From CAWGAJ01 sp963820545 (GTDB lineage: Bacteria > Planctomycetota > Planctomycetia > Pirellulales > Thermoguttaceae): a stretch of DNA of 64,000 nucleotides. Under the pieces are notes generated by a model, which did no database searches, had not been told where the DNA came from, and worked only from the letters and a program-made list of their open reading frames with translations. The number at the start of each line of letters is the position of its first letter. Position 1 is the first letter of the stretch. A program made the translations under genes and the position numbers. The DNA is taken from NCBI GenBank assembly GCA_963820545.1, contig CAWGAJ010000001.1:372001-436000 (forward strand). The letters are read 5' to 3'. Positions 55,846-64,000 of the stretch are shown here, piece after piece.

Positions 55846-57325
55846 GTGAGCCAACCTTACACCATCGTCATCGGTCTGGAAGTGCACGTGCAGTTGCTCA
55901 CCGAGAGCAAGATGTTTTGCGGTTGTAGCACCAGGTTCGGCGCGCCGCCGAACACTCAGACGTGTCCGGTGTGCATCGGCATGCCCGGCACGCTGCCGGT
56001 AATGAATCGCAAGGCCTTCGAATTGGCCTTGAAGACGGCCGTGGCCCTGAACTGCGAAATTCCCCGCTTCACCAAATGGGATCGGAAAAACTATTATTAT
56101 CCCGACTTGCCCAAGGGCTATCAGATCAGCCAATTCGATCTGCCCTTAAGCGCCGAAGGCTATCTGACCATCAGCGATCCCAAAGGCCTCGTTGCCCCCA
56201 AGCGGATCGGCATTATCCGCGCCCATCTGGAGGAAGACGCCGGCAAAAGCATGCACGACGAGGTGGAAGGCAAGGCCGACAGCCGCATCGATCTGAACCG
56301 CGCCGGCACGCCGCTGTTGGAGATCGTCAGCAAGCCCGATCTGCGTTCCCCCGCCGAGGCCAAGGCCTATCTGACCGAGTTGAAACTGCTCTTAAACTAC
56401 CTCGGCGTCTCCGACTGCAACATGCAAGAGGGCAGCCTGCGCGTGGACGCCAACATCAATCTGCACATCGACACGCCCCAGGGCAAAATCGCCACGCCCA
56501 TCGTGGAAGTGAAAAACATGAATAGCTTCCGCGCAGTGGAGCGGGCATTGGCTTACGAAGCCCAGCGCCAAGATCAAGTCTGGCAAGAGACCGGCCACAA
56601 ACTGGGCGACGTGCCCAAATCCACGCGCGGCTGGGACGAGGCCGGGCAAATCACCCGCGAACAACGCTCCAAGGAAGAATCCAGCGACTATCGCTACTTT
56701 CCCGAGCCGGACCTAGCCCCGGTCACGGTTGCCGCTGAGGAGATCGAGCAAATCCGCGCCTCGTTGGGCGAATTGCCCGCCGCAACTGCGCACCCGCCTG
56801 GAAAATACCTACGGCATCACGCCCTACGACAGCGACGTGCTGGTGAACCAGGGCCGGGCGCTGGTGGATTACTACATCGAACTGGCCGAGGCCTGCGGCG
56901 ACGGCAAAATGGCCGGCAATTGGATGCAGCAAGACGTGCTCCGCACGCTCAACGAGCAGCAAATCGATATTTCTAAATATCCCCTGCGTCCCCGGGCATT
57001 GGCCGAACTATTAAAAGAAGTTCGCGCTGGCAAAATGGAGACCAGCCGCGGCCGCGAAGTGCTCGCCAAAATGCTCTCCACAGGCCTGTCGGTTGCCGAG
57101 GTGATAAAAGCACTAGGCATCCAACAAGTCGACGACACCGCCGTTGTCGAACTATGCCGCGAATTACTGGCGGCCAATCCTAAAATCGTCGCCGAAGTAA
57201 AAGAGGGCAAACCAAAAGGCATCGGCCAGCTCATCGGCCAGGCCAAGAAAAAAAATCCCAACGTCAATCCCAACCGCGTGCGCGAAATCTGCCTGGAATT
57301 GATTGAGAAAGGGATTGGAGATTAG
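55846..57325 (+). CDS. gatB: Aspartyl/glutamyl-tRNA amidotransferase subunit B (one frame break)
   Basis: Part of the GatCAB complex that converts mischarged Glu-tRNA(Gln) and Asp-tRNA(Asn) to the correct amide forms. Family motifs: IVIGLEVHVQLLTESKMFCG, NYYYPDLPKGYQISQFDLPL, LHIDTPQGKIATPIVEVKNM, RYFPEPDLAPV. The first frame fails near 56780 (ELPAATAHPP); a one-base shift restores LRTRLENTYGITPYDSDVLV and the C-terminal YqeY-like domain to ISKYPLRPRALAELL and the end at 57325. Reconstructed length about 493, normal. Confidence 0.92.
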
Positions 57326-57403
57326 TGAGCGATTGGATAAAAAGATAGCAAATCATCAAATTCAAATTATAATCAGCATTGGCATCTGTAGGAATTGATA
57401 AAA

Positions 57404-57883
57404 ATGAAGATTATTGTTGACATCGGAACAAATGATGACATTCAGATTTCCGCATACTGCCTGACAACAGATAGCTGGCAAGATTATCTATCTTTTCTAG
57501 AAGAATCACGCACAGCATTCCATAAGGCAGATAAGCGAAAGGGGAATCGTGCTCTCAGAGCAGCAATTCTTTCTCTATTCTCACATCTGGAAGGGGTACT
57601 CAACAATATATGTAAGTACATTGGGGTCTGGGATAAAATCAAGAATAGACCAATTAGTTACCGTATCAACTACATAGACGGAGAAGCCAAGAAACATGCC
57701 ACCATTCCAAATATAAATTTCCGTTTGGGTAAGTGCATGCGAGACGTTTTAACTCATCCCGGTATTGAAAAGGCATTCGAAATTGGTAGGAGCGTGGATG
57801 AGATTTCGGTTTATGAGGAACTCACTATAGAGTCCCTTGATGAAATCGGGGCCATGCTGGACAAATGGCTTTTATCGGTCTGA
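57404..57883 (+). CDS. HEPN-like protein of unknown function
   Basis: A 159-residue, AT-rich protein, ATG at 57404. Mostly helical: DSWQDYLSFLEESRTAFHKA, LRAAILSLFSHLEGVLNNIC. The segment MRDVLTHPGIEKAFEIG contains R-D-x3-H, the catalytic pattern of HEPN ribonuclease domains. HEPN proteins are often toxins paired with an antitoxin; no partner gene is evident beside it. Family call rests on that motif and the helical layout. Confidence 0.4.
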   Translation: MKIIVDIGTNDDIQISAYCLTTDSWQDYLSFLEESRTAFHKADKRKGNRALRAAILSLFSHLEGVLNNICKYIGVWDKIKNRPISYRINYIDGEAKKHATIPNINFRLGKCMRDVLTHPGIEKAFEIGRSVDEISVYEELTIESLDEIGAMLDKWLLSV

Positions 57884-58366
57884 TGTTCCTTGAAGATAGA
57901 AAGGTTTACTGATACAAAAAAGTAGTCGAAGAACTTGGAGCAGAACTTGGTAACATAAACAAAGTTGAGGAAGTGTAGTTAATATATTTAATAAAAAAAC
58001 ATAAGATTACACTGGCTGCTCACCATTTATTACTGAGCATTAAGTAGGCAACGGGCGTTCTGCTCTAAGATCACAATTTGTGACCTTAGACACGCGATCT
58101 TCAAGGTCGCAAAATGCGACCTTAAAGCGAGGACGACATGCCAAGTACCCGCCTTACGCAGTATGCCACTGCCGGCTTGTCCAGCAGTATATCTGCGGGG
58201 TAGAATGTCGGATAGGTAAAGAAAGTAACCGCACATGAATAAATGGAGTCATATATTCCTGAACCTATAAGGCTTGGGGAAATTTATACAGAAGGAAATA
58301 GTCTACCTTTGCTGGTTTATACAGACTTCATAATCATTTTCTAGCGCACTAAAAGGAAGGCACTTC
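57884..58366. other. Intergenic region with decayed ORF6N-like remnant
   Basis: No intact gene. The minus-strand open frame at 58030-58236 reads SHFATLKIACLRSQIVILEQ, resembling the LRSQIVTLE motif of ORF6N-domain proteins, in duplicate; it is likely a remnant. See also the two palindromes listed separately. Confidence 0.35.
58065..58123. repeat. Two palindromes within the ORF6N-like remnant
   Basis: CTAAGATCACAA-T-TTGTGACCTTAG (58065-58089, one mismatch) and AAGGTCGCA-AAA-TGCGACCTT (58103-58123, perfect 9-bp arms). They coincide with the codons for LRSQIV and LRSHFA on the minus strand. Confidence 0.6.
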
Positions 58367-58774
58367 ATGAATATCAAGCGCGGGTTACTGGCCTCTCTGG
58401 CCATATATGTCTTCACAATTCTATGGAGCGGCTTTTATCATTTGATCCTGTTAAAGGGTTCGGAGTTGGAGATAAAGCATTTGTACCGGCCCGATATCAG
58501 TGAAAAGATGTGGTTGTCGTTGCTTGGAGCGTTGGGAATATCCATTCTATTTGTTATTGGTTATTCATTATGTGCGAGAAAGGGGACAATTGTCGAAGGC
58601 ATTATCTATGGAGTGTGTTTCAGTATCTTGGCTGGCTTACTAGTGGATCTGAATCAATATGTCCTCTACCCGATACCAGCGTCACTGGTAATCAAGTGGT
58701 ATATCGGGGGTCTTGTAGAATTTGCTATCGATGGCCTGTTAGTCAGTATAATTTATCCCGTAAAAAGGTCATGA
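58367..58774 (+). CDS. Membrane protein with four helices, unknown function
   Basis: A 135-residue protein; ATG at 58367 after AAGGAAGG. Four hydrophobic segments: LASLAIYVFTILWSGFYHLI, LSLLGALGISILFVIGYSLC, IIYGVCFSILAGLLVDLNQY and VEFAIDGLLVSIIYPV. Even spacing suggests a small integral membrane protein with both ends inside. No family recognised. Confidence 0.6.
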   Translation: MNIKRGLLASLAIYVFTILWSGFYHLILLKGSELEIKHLYRPDISEKMWLSLLGALGISILFVIGYSLCARKGTIVEGIIYGVCFSILAGLLVDLNQYVLYPIPASLVIKWYIGGLVEFAIDGLLVSIIYPVKRS

Positions 58775-58930
58775 AACAGGTCGCACGGGTGTCGTTGCTG
58801 TCTTGTCAAGTAGCGCATTCCCGTCCACTGTCCACTGTATTCATCCCTCTTTCTTATAGCCGCCAACCTCTTCCACCTTCTTCATTTCACACCCCGTTCA
58901 CTGTTGGCCCGCCTCAGGTAAAATGGCGGC

Positions 58931-61018
58931 ATGAGCGATTCACATCCTACGCCTGCTCAATTGCTAGCCCAGCCAGTGCAGTATCTTAAAGGCGTGGGGC
59001 CGGAACGCGCGGAATTGCTCCAGCAATTAGGGCTGAATATCGTGCGCGACGTGCTCTTCTATTTTCCCCGCGATTACCAGGACCTGACCGACCTGCGCGA
59101 GATCATGCACCTGGAAGAAGGCAAATTCCAGAGTGTGCGCGGCGTGGTCGAGGATATCGACCTGCACGTGGCCCAATCGGGCCGCACGGTGCTGGGCGTG
59201 TTGGTCCGCTGCCAAACCGGCCATTTGCGCGCCCTCTGGTTCAACCAACCGTTTATGCGCGAGAGATTTTCTCTCGGTCAAAAGGTGCTGGTCTCGGGCA
59301 AGCCCAAGTACGAAGGGCTTGTCTGGCGCATGAGTCATCCCCGCGTGGAAACCCTCGCCGAGGACGAAGAGGAACCGGTGGGAAAAATTCTTCCCGTCTA
59401 TGCCCTTACCGAAGGTCTGCAGCAGTGGCATCTGCGCAAAATCGTGCCGCGGCGCTGGAGTCTTACGCCGATTTGCTCGACGAGGTCTTTCCGGCCGAAT
59501 ATCTTCAGGCCCACAATCTCTGGCCGATCAAGCAAGCGCTGATGGAAATTCATTTTCCCGACGATCAGGAGAGCCTCGGCTGGGCGCGGCGGCGATTTGT
59601 ATATCAAGAGCTTTTTGTGTTGCAATTGGCCTTGGCCGTAAAGCGCCAAAGGCAGCACGACGAGCGTCGCGCCCGGCGCTGGAGGCCACAGCCAGGATCA
59701 ACGCGCGGATTCGCCGCTTGTTTCCCTTTGAACTGACCGCGGGCCAGCAGCAGGCCATTGCCGAAATCAGCCGCGACATGGGCGCGACGCTGCCCATGAA
59801 CCGACTACTGCAAGGCGAAGTGGGCAGCGGCAAGACCGTGGTGGCCGTCTATGCGATGTTGCTTGCCGTGGCCCATGGATATCAGGCGGTGCTCATGGCC
59901 CCTACTGAAGTCCTCGCCCGGCAACACTCCCAGACGCTGGATAAACTGCTTGCCGCCAGCCGTGTGCGCCGCGTCCAATTGACCGGCGGCCTGACCAGCA
60001 CCAAGCGCAAAGAAATGCTGCAACTGATTGGCGCCGGCAAGGCGGATATCATCGTGGGCACCCAGGCCGTGATCCAGGAAGACGTTTCTTTTGCCCGGCT
60101 CGGGCTGGTGGTAATCGACGAGCAGCACAAGTTCGGCGTGCGCCAGCGGGCGATCTTGAAATACGCCGGGCCCGATCCGCATTACCTGGTGATGACCGCC
60201 ACGCCCATCCCCCGCACCATGGCCCTGACGCTCTTCGGCGATCTGGACGTTTCCACGCTCCGCGACTGCCCGCCGGGCCGGCAAAAAGTGCATACCTATT
60301 TCGCCGATGAAAACCAGCGCGATAGCTGGTGGGAGTTTTTCCGCCGCAAACTCCGCGAAGGCCGGCAGGGATACGTGATCACGCCGCTGGTCGAGGAATC
60401 CGAGCAGATCTCGGTGGTTAACTTGCAGGAAGCGTACGAGTCGTTGGCCAACGGCGAGCTGGCCGATTTCCGCCTGGGCCTGATCCACGGGCGCATGCAG
60501 CCGGCCGAAAAAGACAAGATCATGGACGACTTCCACCGCGGCGAAATCCAAGTGCTGGTGTCCACCTCCGTGGTCGAGGTGGGCGTGGACGTGCCCAACG
60601 CCACGCTGATGGCCATCGAAAACGGCGAACGCTTCGGCCTGGCCCAACTCCATCAACTGCGCGGCGCATCAGCCGCGCCCGCTTTCCGGGCTTCTGCTGC
60701 GTGTTTGGCAATCCGCAAACCCCCGAAGCGGTCGAGAGACTAAAGGCCTTTGTTTCTTCCACCGACGGCTTTGAACTGGCCGAAACCGACTTCCGCCTGC
60801 GCGGCCCGGGCGAATTTTTCGGCACCAAACAACACGGCCTGCCGCCGCTTTTAATTGCCGACCTCTTGCGCGACGCCGACGTGCTGGCCGAAGCCCGGCG
60901 CGACGCCCAAACTCTCATCGCCGTTGATCCCGGCTTGTCTCACCCTCAACACGCCAAACTCCGCGCCATGATGCTCCGCCGCTACGGCAAGGCCCTAGAC
61001 CTGGGCAACGTCGGCTGA
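58931..61018 (+). CDS. recG: ATP-dependent DNA helicase RecG (three frame breaks)
   Basis: Branched-DNA helicase that remodels stalled forks and Holliday junctions. N-terminal wedge domain: QPVQYLKGVGPERAELLQQL, FYFPRDYQDLTDLREIMHLE, VSGKPKYEGLVWRMSHPRVE. Frame shifts near 59450 and 59690 join ALESYADLLDEVFPAEYLQA and NARIRRLFPFELTAGQQQAI. Helicase motifs: GEVGSGKTVVAVYAM (Walker A), VIDEQHKFGVRQR (DExH), VMTATPIPRTMALTLFGDLD, TSVVEVGVDVPNATLMAIEN. A shift near 60670 continues GRFPGFCCVFGNPQTPEAVE, with FELAETDFRLRGPGEFFGTK, to the end. Reconstructed length 696, normal. Confidence 0.93.
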
Positions 61019-61038
61019 AATAGGGTTCGGGGTTCAGC

Positions 61039-61070
61039 ACTCTCCACTCTCCACTCTGCACTCTCCACTC
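61039..61070. repeat. Low-complexity ACTCTCC repeat
   Basis: Near-tandem ACTCTCCACTCTCCACTC units directly after recG. No function assigned. Confidence 0.5.
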
Positions 61071-61172
61071 ATCTTCAGTCTCCGGTCTACAGTCTGCACG
61101 GCGGGCTTGTCCAGCATTGATGGTTACGATAGTATGGTCGGTATGGAAAAGCGGCTAGATGTGGAGGGATGT

Positions 61173-61493
61173 ATGGGTCAAGGCAAATACGAAATCGGGC
61201 GCACTTACTATCAAATTGGTACTACCTCGCTTCTCGAAGGACCCAATCCGCCCTCAGTCGTTGTGATCGAGACCTGGTTCTATCAGGGGTACTTCAAGCT
61301 CGATTGGAATACCACCGACTGCGATATCCCCCACCATTTTTACGTGTTCCAGCCTTTTGTATCTCGTGAGAAAACCCTGGATTGGCCACCCGAACACGGA
61401 TTGAAGATACCATCGCTCCGAGGAGTAGAGCTTTCGATGTTGACCTTTGATGAACTCATAAGTGAATTGCACCAAATAAAGAATGGCGGATGA
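61173..61493 (+). CDS. Small protein of unknown function
   Basis: A 106-residue protein. The ATG at 61173 follows GGAGGGATGT; earlier in-frame starts have no such site. Contains KYEIGRTYYQIGTTSLLEGP, ETWFYQGYFKLDWNTTDCDI and LRGVELSMLTFDELISELHQ. No family recognised. Confidence 0.5.
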   Translation: MGQGKYEIGRTYYQIGTTSLLEGPNPPSVVVIETWFYQGYFKLDWNTTDCDIPHHFYVFQPFVSREKTLDWPPEHGLKIPSLRGVELSMLTFDELISELHQIKNGG

Positions 61494-61548
61494 CAAAGCG
61501 TGGGCACCATGGTCAATCTTGCTTGGCTATGCTATGATTTTATTCAAG

Positions 61549-61592
61549 AATTCAAACATGTCCACGACAAGCGTGGACATTCCACCCGCCCA
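61549..61592. repeat. Palindromic repeat, copy 1
   Basis: CATGTCCACG-ACAAG-CGTGGACAT centred at 61560-61578, followed by CCACCCGCC. Repeats at 63411-63457 (63422-63440). The two copies flank the HEAT-repeat gene in the same orientation. Confidence 0.7.
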
Positions 61593-61673
61593 TGCAAACA
61601 TCAACAAACATGACAAAAATTCACATTCAATAATTCACTATTCACCTACTTTCCCATAAATAGGGAAAAAAGT

Positions 61674-63387
61674 ATGAAGTTATATCATTATAAATATTTT
61701 TTATTAGCATTCTTGGCGGCAGATTTATTTGCCATCACATGCGAGTGCAATTCCGCGGAATCCCAAGGCGAGCGCCTGCTTACGGAAAGCGACATTCCCG
61801 CCAATACGCCGCCGGATGTGGCGGAGTTGATTAAAAAAACATTTTCTGATGATGCGGCCCAAAGAATTATCGCCGCCCACGAATTAGGCTTGCTCGGCGC
61901 ACGCGCTGCCCCCGCGATCCCCTTTTTATTACAATTAATGGATAGTAAGAATCCAAAATCAGAAGGAGATTTATTCGAGCATGATCTTTATCGAAAATGC
62001 GATTCGTTTAATCCCTTTAGTGGCAACATTGCTGACGAGGATTATACGAGACCTGGTCTTGAAGCAGGCCGTGCCTTGCGTGAAATAGGCGATCCGGCAT
62101 ACAAAATACTATTGGATATACTTAAAGACAAAAATATTGATATTGAGAAAAGAAAAGATGCATCTTGGGTACTTATGGGAGTTTATCAACCGTCGATGAA
62201 GGAATTATTCATAAATATATTGGCAGATAAAACTGAAGACTTTTATATTAGAAATCATGCGGCAACTGGATTAGGTGCCATAGATGATGCCGAAGTAAGA
62301 AATCTATACTGCCGTATCATCCAGGATGAGAAAGACAACCAAGATATTCGCAGCAATATCCTTTCAGAGCTATGGAAAAGCGCTCGCATAGACGATAATT
62401 TAAAAAATGTCCTTCAAGCGATCTTCTATAACAAAAAGGAAGAACATCTTAGGGGTGAGGTAGGTTTCATACTGGCAAAGCACGCCGATGACGCCATGCT
62501 GGAGGAACTGAAAAATATCTTGGATGACAAGAATGAAAATGTTGACCATCGCAGGGATATCGCGGACGGGCTTGGAGAAAATCCCAGCCCAAAGGCCAAG
62601 GATATTTTGATTAACGAAATCAAGAAAAATGATCCGGATATGAATTACTATGTGCTAATGGCCTTGGGCACAAGCAAAGACACAGAAATTGAGGATGTGA
62701 TTTTAAAATGCGCCGATTCCGGTGGAGATACAAGTAAAGGCGCAGAAAAAGTACTTCAAACGATCGATTTTTATAGAAGAAAAAACGCATTTATGGCACT
62801 GGCACACATTAATAGCCTGCGAGGATTAGAAAAAGTTGTTTCCATAATAGAAAACAAAAAAGAAGACGATGCCCTTCGCTGGGATGCAGTAAAGTCTTTG
62901 GAATTATTCGACAGAAAAGAGGCAACCGATATACTATTTGAAATACGAATCAGAAAAGACTTGGGCGCCGAACTTGATAAAGCCGCCTCTGGCGTGCTAT
63001 TCTGTGGATATAAATATCGAAAAATAAACGAATATGTGGCCGAGAAATGGATCGAAGCATTGAACGACGATCGTACCCCGAAAAAAGATAGAGGCAATAT
63101 AGTGCTTGCCATAGGATATACCAGTAAAGGTACGGAAAAAGTTTTTAAAAGCGCTGACAAAGGCGGCCACGGACGAAGACGCCGAAGTAAGAAAAAACGT
63201 GGCTTTCATCTTAGGCAAGATCGGTACAAAAGCGGAAATTCCCGCTCTAAAACAATTGGAGCAGGATAAAGATGCGGGAATTAAGGAGGAAGCGAAAAAG
63301 GCCATACAAAAGATTGAGAAAAGAAGCGCGGTTGCGCTGCAAGAAACCAGCGGGATGTCCTGGTCATGTGTTTCTCCAGTCCCGTAG
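61674..63387 (+). CDS. Exported HEAT-repeat protein (one frame break)
   Basis: Signal peptide (KYFLLAFLAADLFAITCECN). The mature part is a row of HEAT/PBS-lyase-type repeats: DDAAQRIIAAHELGLLGARA, LEAGRALREIGDPAYKILLD, KDASWVLMGVYQPSMKELFI, LRWDAVKSLELFDRKEATDI. The frame breaks near 63148 in a T5/A4 run; shifting one base gives TDEDAEVRKNVAFILGKIGT and EIPALKQLEQDKDAGIKEEA to 63387. AT-rich with different codon use from recG upstream. HEAT scaffolds mediate protein-protein contact; the partner is unknown. Confidence 0.75.
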
Positions 63388-63410
63388 GTTATGCGATGTT
63401 TTTTTCCATA

Positions 63411-63457
63411 GATTCAAGCATGTCCACGACAAGCGTGGACATGCCGCCCACCCGCCG
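63411..63457. repeat. Palindromic repeat, copy 2
   Basis: GTCCACG-ACAAG-CGTGGAC at 63422-63440 in GATTCAAGCATGTCC...GCCGCCCACCCGCC context, same as 61549-61592. It also lies between the convergent HEAT and efflux genes and could form a weak terminator hairpin. Confidence 0.65.
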
Positions 63458-64000
63458 CTAGTTGCCCGAGGACATTTCGGCCGGCGAAACTTCGTCGGTT
63501 GCGCCCAGACTGCCTGAAAGCGTCAGGCCTTCGATTGCCACACTGCTTTTGTGTAGTTCCAAAAGGCTCTCCAGATAAGCGATATTCACCCTGAAGTACG
63601 TCCTTTGCACGGTGAGAAGTTGCAAATACGGTATTTCGCCTTGGCGATAGCCCGAGGTTACCAAATCGAGCGATTCCTTTGAGCGGGGAAGCAGACTTGA
63701 CGTGTATTTTTCCACCTGTTGGCGCGAGTTGTCGTATTTTTGGAACGCCGTTGCCAGGCGCTCCTGCAACATCAATTGCACGCGCTGCACCTCTTTCTCG
63801 GCGGCGATCAACTCGGCTTGCGCGGCAGATGTTTCCTTGATTGCGATCGAACAAGGGCAGCGGCAATCCCAGCGATACGCCGGCAATTGTGTTCTGCGTG
63901 GCGTTGTCGTATTTTAGACTTGCTTCGGTAAGCACGTCCGGCACGCGCCCGGCGCACTGGCGCTCAAAGGCATACCGGGCGCGATGCACTCCGGCTTGTG
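63458..64000 (-). CDS. CzcC/CusC-type outer-membrane efflux protein (C-terminal part; one frame break; runs off right edge)
   Basis: The 3' end of an outer-membrane factor. Reads AGRVPDVLTEASLKYDNATQ, GVSLGLPLPLFDRNQGN, then after a one-base shift near 63845 SAAQAELIAAEKEVQRVQLM, YTSSLLPRSKESLDLVTSGY and GEIPYLQLLTVQRTYFRVNI, ending SPAEMSSGN. The DRNQGNI motif is characteristic of metal-efflux OEPs. The 5' half lies outside the window. A second heavy-metal efflux locus probably starts just to the right. Confidence 0.82.

Overview
The window looks like a draft-quality chromosome segment (roughly 55% G+C, with AT-richer patches near 38.7-47 kb, 52.6-58.8 kb and 61.5-63.4 kb) from a heterotrophic, probably uncultured member of the Planctomycetota. 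This assignment is inference. It rests on an ECF sigma factor next to a membrane Ser/Thr kinase, a small HTH plus zinc-ribbon protein, many exported glycoside hydrolases, and a very large autotransporter-type protein. No rRNA, tRNA, CRISPR array, prophage or complete insertion sequence was seen.

Layout. 1-6.1 kb: start of a large secreted beta-strand-repeat protein (minus, runs off the left edge), a membrane protein, metK, and two small plus-strand proteins. 6.1-20.8 kb: seven exported carbohydrate-active enzymes on the plus strand (GH39, GH2, GH43/GH117-like propeller, GH35, GH43, a PL11-GH78 fusion, GH27). Together they could dismantle rhamnogalacturonan I and its galactan and arabinan side chains. 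20.9-29.4 kb: a minus-strand Cus-type tripartite metal efflux locus (outer-membrane factor, Cys-rich lipoprotein, Cys-rich secreted protein, adaptor, enlarged RND pump). 29.6-37.5 kb: csrA, a BON-domain protein, a MEDS/PAS hybrid histidine kinase, a LuxR-type regulator, TauE/SafE with DUF1634, and a steroid-5-alpha-reductase-like protein. 37.5-47 kb: an outer-membrane barrel, a DUF4932-like metallopeptidase, an exported nitroreductase, and a tandem TIGR03435-type array with a gamma-glutamyltransferase inside it. Two copies of one hairpin element bracket the last part. 47-51.3 kb: ECF sigma factor, Ser/Thr kinase, coiled-coil exported protein and Spy/CpxP-like exported protein, all minus. 51.6-64 kb: small unknown genes, a REC-GGDEF-CBS regulator, gatB, a HEPN-like protein, recG, a HEAT-repeat protein, and the end of another metal-efflux outer-membrane factor.

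About 27 one-base reading-frame breaks interrupt otherwise well-conserved genes, including gatB (1), recG (3), the Cus pump (4) and the PL11-GH78 gene (3). In each case the protein resumes in another frame with good family sequence. Uncorrected sequencing indels explain this better than real gene decay. Such genes are annotated over their full reconstructed span, with approximate break positions.

The most unusual items are the in-frame PL11-GH78 fusion, a Lys/Glu-rich insert just after the GH2 acid/base glutamate, the RND pump with three inserts, the TIGR03435/GGT array bracketed by hairpin elements, and the sigma factor/kinase/exported-protein module.
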